A stretch of 64,000 nucleotides of DNA, from positions 1,414,001 to 1,478,000 of the forward strand of contig NZ_AP022842.1 in NCBI RefSeq assembly GCF_011398925.1. Reading direction: 5' to 3'. The stretch is from Bacillus sp. KH172YL63. Its GTDB lineage: Bacteria > Bacillota > Bacilli > Bacillales > Bacillaceae_B. Below the pieces are notes generated by a model. It was given only the letters and a program-made list of their open reading frames with translations, had not been told where the DNA came from and searched no databases. Positions within the stretch are counted from its first letter, which is position 1; the number at the start of each line of letters is the position of its first letter. Positions 61,975 through 64,000 of this stretch are shown in pieces. Both the position numbers and the translations under genes were made by a program.

Positions 61975-64000
61975 ACGTACAGATATCAAGAGCATATTAG
62001 TGATCGGAAGCGGACCCATCATCATCGGCCAGGCGGCAGAATTCGACTACGCCGGAACACAAGCATGTATCGCATTAAAAGAAGAAGGCTATCGGGTGAT
62101 CCTGGTGAATTCGAATCCTGCCACCATTATGACTGACGCAGAAATGGCAGATAAAGTGTACATTGAACCGTTGACGCTCGAGTTTGTCAGCAGGATCATT
62201 CGTAAAGAGCGGCCGGACGCTGTCCTTCCAACATTGGGGGGACAAACAGGATTGAACCTGGCTGTTGAGCTCGCACAATCCGGTGTGTTGGAAGAATGTG
62301 GGGTGGAGATTCTCGGTACAAAGCTTTCTGCCATTGAAAAAGCAGAAGACCGGGACCTTTTTAGAAACCTGATGAATGAACTGGAAGAACCGGTGCCGGA
62401 AAGTGAGATCATCCGGACGGTGGAGGAAGCCTTTCAGTTTGTGAAAGAAGTTGGCTTCCCGGTCATTGTGCGCCCTGCATACACGCTCGGGGGCACAGGC
62501 GGTGGAATCTGTCATACGGAAGAGGAACTGAAGGAAATCGTTGGTTCCGGGTTGAAGTACAGCCCGGTGACCCAATGCTTACTGGAAAAAAGCATTGCAG
62601 GGTTTAAAGAAATAGAGTACGAGGTCATGAGGGATGCATCCGATAACGCCATCGTCGTATGTAATATGGAGAATGTCGACCCAGTGGGGATCCATACAGG
62701 GGATTCGATCGTGGTGGCACCGAGTCAGACTTTAAGCGACAGGGAATATCAGATGCTCCGTAATACGAGCCTGAAAATCATCCGTGCCCTTGGGATCGAA
62801 GGAGGGTGTAACGTACAGTTGGCCCTCGATCCGGATAGCTTCCAATACTACATCATCGAAGTGAATCCCAGGGTGAGCCGTTCATCTGCCCTCGCTTCCA
62901 AGGCAACAGGCTATCCGATTGCCAAGCTTGCAGCAAAGATCGCCGTCGGACTGACGCTCGATGAGATGATGAACCCTGTTACCGGTAAAACCTATGCATC
63001 GTTTGAGCCTGCACTGGATTACGTCGTGACCAAAATTCCGAGATGGCCATTTGACAAATTTGAAGCGGCCAAGCGCAACCTGGGCACCCAAATGAAAGCG
63101 ACCGGTGAAGTCATGGCAATCGGCAGGACGTTTGAAGAGTCGCTTCTGAAGGCGATCCGCTCACTTGAATGCAACACGTATCATCTTGAATTGAACGACG
63201 CTGAACAATTTACCGACGAATGGATTGAAAAGAGGATACGTAAAGCAGGGGACGAAAGGCTCTTCTATATCGGCGAAGCACTCCGAAGAGGGGTGACGAT
63301 CGAAAGAATACACGAATGGAGCAGAATCGATCTATTCTTCTTGTACAAGATGAATAGAATCGTAGAATTCGAAAGGGAACTGGCCAATGAACCTTTCGAT
63401 CTTGAACTGGCAGGGAAAGCGAAGAGAATGGGCTTTGCAGATCATAAGCTCGCAAGACTGTGGAACTGTACGGAAAGGGAGCTTTATTACTGGAGAAAGG
63501 AAAGTGGATTGATCCCCGTATATAAAATGGTGGATACATGTGCGGCAGAATTTGAATCAGAAACGCCCTATTTCTATGGCACGTACGAGGACGAGAATGA
63601 GTCTCAGGTCACCGCACGGGAGAGTGTCATCGTCCTTGGGTCAGGCCCGATCAGGATCGGGCAGGGGGTGGAGTTCGATTATGCAACGGTGCATTCTGTC
63701 TGGGCAATCAAGGAAGCAGGGTATGAGGCGATCATCGTAAATAACAACCCAGAAACGGTTTCAACTGATTTCAGCATATCGGATAAACTATACTTCGAGC
63801 CGCTGACCGTAGAAGATGTGATGCATATTATCGATCTTGAAAAACCAAAGGGCGTCGTCGTCCAGTTCGGCGGTCAAACTGCGATCAACCTTGCAGACGA
63901 ACTCGTAAGCAGGGGCGTCAAAATTCTTGGAACTTCCCTTGCGGATCTCGACCGGGCAGAGAACCGGGATAAGTTCGAGCATACGCTGAAGGAACTCTCC
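61967..64000 (+). CDS. pyrAB: Carbamoyl-phosphate synthase large subunit (partial, runs off the window)
   Basis: 678 codons are present from ATG 61967 (AAAGGAG upstream) without a stop, and the gene continues past the end of the window; full length in the family is about 1070 aa. The first ATP-grasp half is complete: [48 protein letters not shown] and the [20 protein letters not shown] block. The second half has begun with [19 protein letters not shown] and [13 protein letters not shown]. It makes carbamoyl phosphate from ammonia, bicarbonate and two ATP. The start overlaps pyrAA by 8 nt. Confidence 0.97.
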   Translation, partial: MPKRTDIKSILVIGSGPIIIGQAAEFDYAGTQACIALKEEGYRVILVNSNPATIMTDAEMADKVYIEPLTLEFVSRIIRKERPDAVLPTLGGQTGLNLAVELAQSGVLEECGVEILGTKLSAIEKAEDRDLFRNLMNELEEPVPESEIIRTVEEAFQFVKEVGFPVIVRPAYTLGGTGGGICHTEEELKEIVGSGLKYSPVTQCLLEKSIAGFKEIEYEVMRDASDNAIVVCNMENVDPVGIHTGDSIVVAPSQTLSDREYQMLRNTSLKIIRALGIEGGCNVQLALDPDSFQYYIIEVNPRVSRSSALASKATGYPIAKLAAKIAVGLTLDEMMNPVTGKTYASFEPALDYVVTKIPRWPFDKFEAAKRNLGTQMKATGEVMAIGRTFEESLLKAIRSLECNTYHLELNDAEQFTDEWIEKRIRKAGDERLFYIGEALRRGVTIERIHEWSRIDLFFLYKMNRIVEFERELANEPFDLELAGKAKRMGFADHKLARLWNCTERELYYWRKESGLIPVYKMVDTCAAEFESETPYFYGTYEDENESQVTARESVIVLGSGPIRIGQGVEFDYATVHSVWAIKEAGYEAIIVNNNPETVSTDFSISDKLYFEPLTVEDVMHIIDLEKPKGVVVQFGGQTAINLADELVSRGVKILGTSLADLDRAENRDKFEHTLKELS

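Overview
The window is chromosomal DNA of an endospore-forming member of the Bacillaceae. It follows the Bacillus subtilis gene order ylbB-ylbQ, the dcw (division and cell wall) cluster, spoIIG-sigG, ylmC-ylmH-divIVA-ileS, lspA-rluD and the pyrimidine operon almost without interruption. Shine-Dalgarno sequences are strong, TTG and GTG starts are common, U-tract hairpin terminators are regular, and spore genes (spoVD, spoVE, spoIIGA, sigE, sigG, rsfA, ylbJ) are present. The exact genus cannot be read from the sequence; a Bacillus/Rossellomorea-type organism is a guess. I saw no rRNA, tRNA, CRISPR, prophage or transposase gene.

Layout. (1) 1-15 kb: an AI-2E family permease, YugN, then the ylb block: CBS protein YlbB, CAP-domain YlbC, coat-like YlbD, YlbE, RNA-maturation factor YlbF, YlbG, RsmD, CoaD, YlbJ, YlbK, YlbL and TmcAL. 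Several genus-level small proteins are inserted. (2) 15-25.5 kb: ylbN-rpmF behind a textbook sigma-A promoter, an enoyl-CoA hydratase, rsfA, ylbP, a three-gene biotin-dependent acyl-CoA carboxylase operon with a near-perfect cre site, then panE, a DUF3397 protein and bshC. (3) 25.6-43.4 kb: the dcw cluster, starting with mraZ and its 10-bp-phased operator, through rsmH, ftsL, pbpB, spoVD, murE, a lone MurF N-domain gene, mraY, murD, spoVE, divIB, ylxWX, sbp, ftsA and ftsZ. The murG and murB genes expected between spoVE and divIB are absent; a roughly 700-bp non-coding gap lies there. (4) 44-51 kb: spoIIGA-sigE-sigG, ylmC-ylmD-ylmE-sepF-ylmG-ylmH and divIVA. (5) 51-64 kb: T-box-controlled ileS, a YlyA-like protein, lspA, rluD, and the pyr operon with three PyrR-type attenuators, ending inside pyrAB (carB).

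How the genes work together. The window carries the septum-building genes (FtsL, PBP2B, DivIB, FtsA, FtsZ, SepF, DivIVA) beside their precursor enzymes. These are interleaved with the sporulation-specific versions (SpoVD, SpoVE) and the SpoIIGA-sigma-E / sigma-G relay that runs the mother-cell and forespore programmes.

Most unusual content. A family of about 120-bp intergenic elements (16320-16440, 46848-46966, and a 124-bp tandem array at 43381-43640) shares invariant internal-loop sequences. Its four helices change sequence between copies while keeping base pairing, which is covariation visible within this one window. One copy is nested in a second, inverted-repeat element (16267-16518). 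A third element with GGCTGGGAC/GTCCCAGCC ends abuts the tandem array (43653-43869).
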